64,000 nucleotides of DNA, taken from assembly GCA_030549335.1 (NCBI GenBank), contig JAUKPH010000019.1:15574001-15638000 (forward strand). Reading direction: 5' to 3'. Below are positions 63,102 to 64,000 of the stretch, in pieces (positions within the stretch are counted from its first letter, which is position 1; each line of letters opens with the position of its first letter). The notes beneath the pieces are model-generated. The model saw only the letters and a program-made list of their open reading frames with translations. It made no database searches and was not told the origin of the DNA. The position numbers and the translations under genes were made by a program. The DNA is from Pontederia crassipes (lineage: Eukaryota > Streptophyta > Magnoliopsida > Commelinales > Pontederiaceae).

Positions 63102-63700
63102 ATTCAAAATTCATAAATGTTATTTCCTTTTAGTTTTTTAAATAACTTATTAGTGCCTCTTATATACTTCATCGAAAAAAGTGTCTTCTTATATAATGAC
63201 AATAAATAAAAACAATAAACTATCATTAAATAATTAATTAATGATAATTAATTGTCATTTTTATATTGTGTGGTTATGGACATCTATTATCCACTATTCT
63301 AATAAAATTATATGGTTATATAGTTACTCCTATCTTGTAACTAACTCTGATAAATAATTATTAAACAATATTTATAAATTATTATCCTATAAGCACGTAA
63401 ATAATTCATCTTATCATCCAAGGCCGAAGTTCATAAAAGTTTTTCCTTTTAATTTTTTAAAATAATTTATTAGTATTTAGTGTCTTCTTGTATAATCAAA
63501 ATAAACAAAAATAGACGCCACCTTAATAAAACATCATTAAATAATTAGCTATATCATTTAATACCTTATATTAGATGGCTTGGATACTTATTATCCACTA
63601 TTGTAATACAATTATAATGTTATATAGTCCCTCATATATTGTAAAAAAAATTATAAGAAAATAATCATAAATTAATATCCATGGGCAAGTAAATCAGTAT
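63102..63700 (+). repeat. Tandem duplication of ~325 bp
   Basis: Two diverged units start near 63102 and 63428 ('ttcataaa.gtt.tttccttt'). Both go on to 'tgtcttctt.tataat.a', 'catcattaaataatta' and 'tattatccactatt.taata'. Copies differ by many substitutions and indels, so it is old. Confidence 0.6.
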
Positions 63701-64000
63701 TTTAATTGATTATAAAATATTAAGTAGTGGACATATGACAAATGTACCAAATGTCATTCTCTCCTTGATTATCACTCTATATAAATAGATATATTACCAT
63801 TAAATTATGCATCATTATAGCTAATCAAATATATCATATAAACCGCATCTTAATAACCACCTCTATTGTTAGGTTTAATCTATTGCATTTTTTCTAATTA
63901 ATATAATTGACTTTACAACTCACGTGTATATTGTTGTAATTAGTTCATTTAATTTCTCATGTATTATTTTAATTATAACTTAATATTATAATTAGTTATT

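Overview
The window looks like nuclear DNA of a flowering plant, probably a eudicot. It is AT-rich, has intron-split genes and conserved plant genes, and is filled with plant-type transposable elements. I do not name a species.

Two genes are well supported. (1) A five-coding-exon ABCF1 gene (GCN20-type ABC-F ATPase) lies at 2514-5465 on the plus strand. It has a TATA box, a telo-box and a 5' UTR intron upstream. (2) A MIR172 microRNA gene lies on the minus strand. Its hairpin is at about 38553-38663, with mature miR172 at 38571-38591 and a TATA box near 39391-39400. No open reading frame marks it, so an ORF-based annotation would miss it.

Most of the rest is transposon-derived. Left part: a Mutator-like foldback element (638-1618), ABCF1, a decayed RTE LINE 3' end abutting ABCF1 (5663-6215), an ATATC-rich repeat field (7340-8110), a possible degenerate LTR (8733-10048), and a complete but non-coding LTR retrotransposon (14830-21575; TSD ATAGT, tRNA-Asp-type PBS, PPT). 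Middle: a CACTA element (from 22662) with a gene-like insert and a ~600-bp tandem array. Its right end appears at 29550 in inverted orientation. A GC-rich TIR element (28117-29117) sits between the two parts. Then come a decayed Ty3/gypsy pol (31200-32130, minus), a Micron-like element in a (TA)n tract (32515-33225), and an L1 RNase H remnant (33790-34210).

Right part: the MIR172 gene, followed by three chromovirus-type solo LTRs (39977-42638 minus; 44233-46722 plus; 50665-53582 plus), a second foldback Mutator-like element (42840-43503), and a complete non-autonomous CACTA element (48443-49647). From about 53.6 kb to the end the sequence is AT-rich intergenic DNA. It holds a 180-bp (TTA)60 tract and a ~325-bp tandem duplication.

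Functionally, ABCF1 belongs to translation and stress signalling and MIR172 to AP2-family control of phase change and flowering; the two are unrelated. The most interesting interaction is between TEs and genes: a solo LTR with its own TATA box sits about 0.6 kb upstream of MIR172 in the same orientation. I found no CRISPR array, rRNA, canonical tRNA or bacterial-type system.
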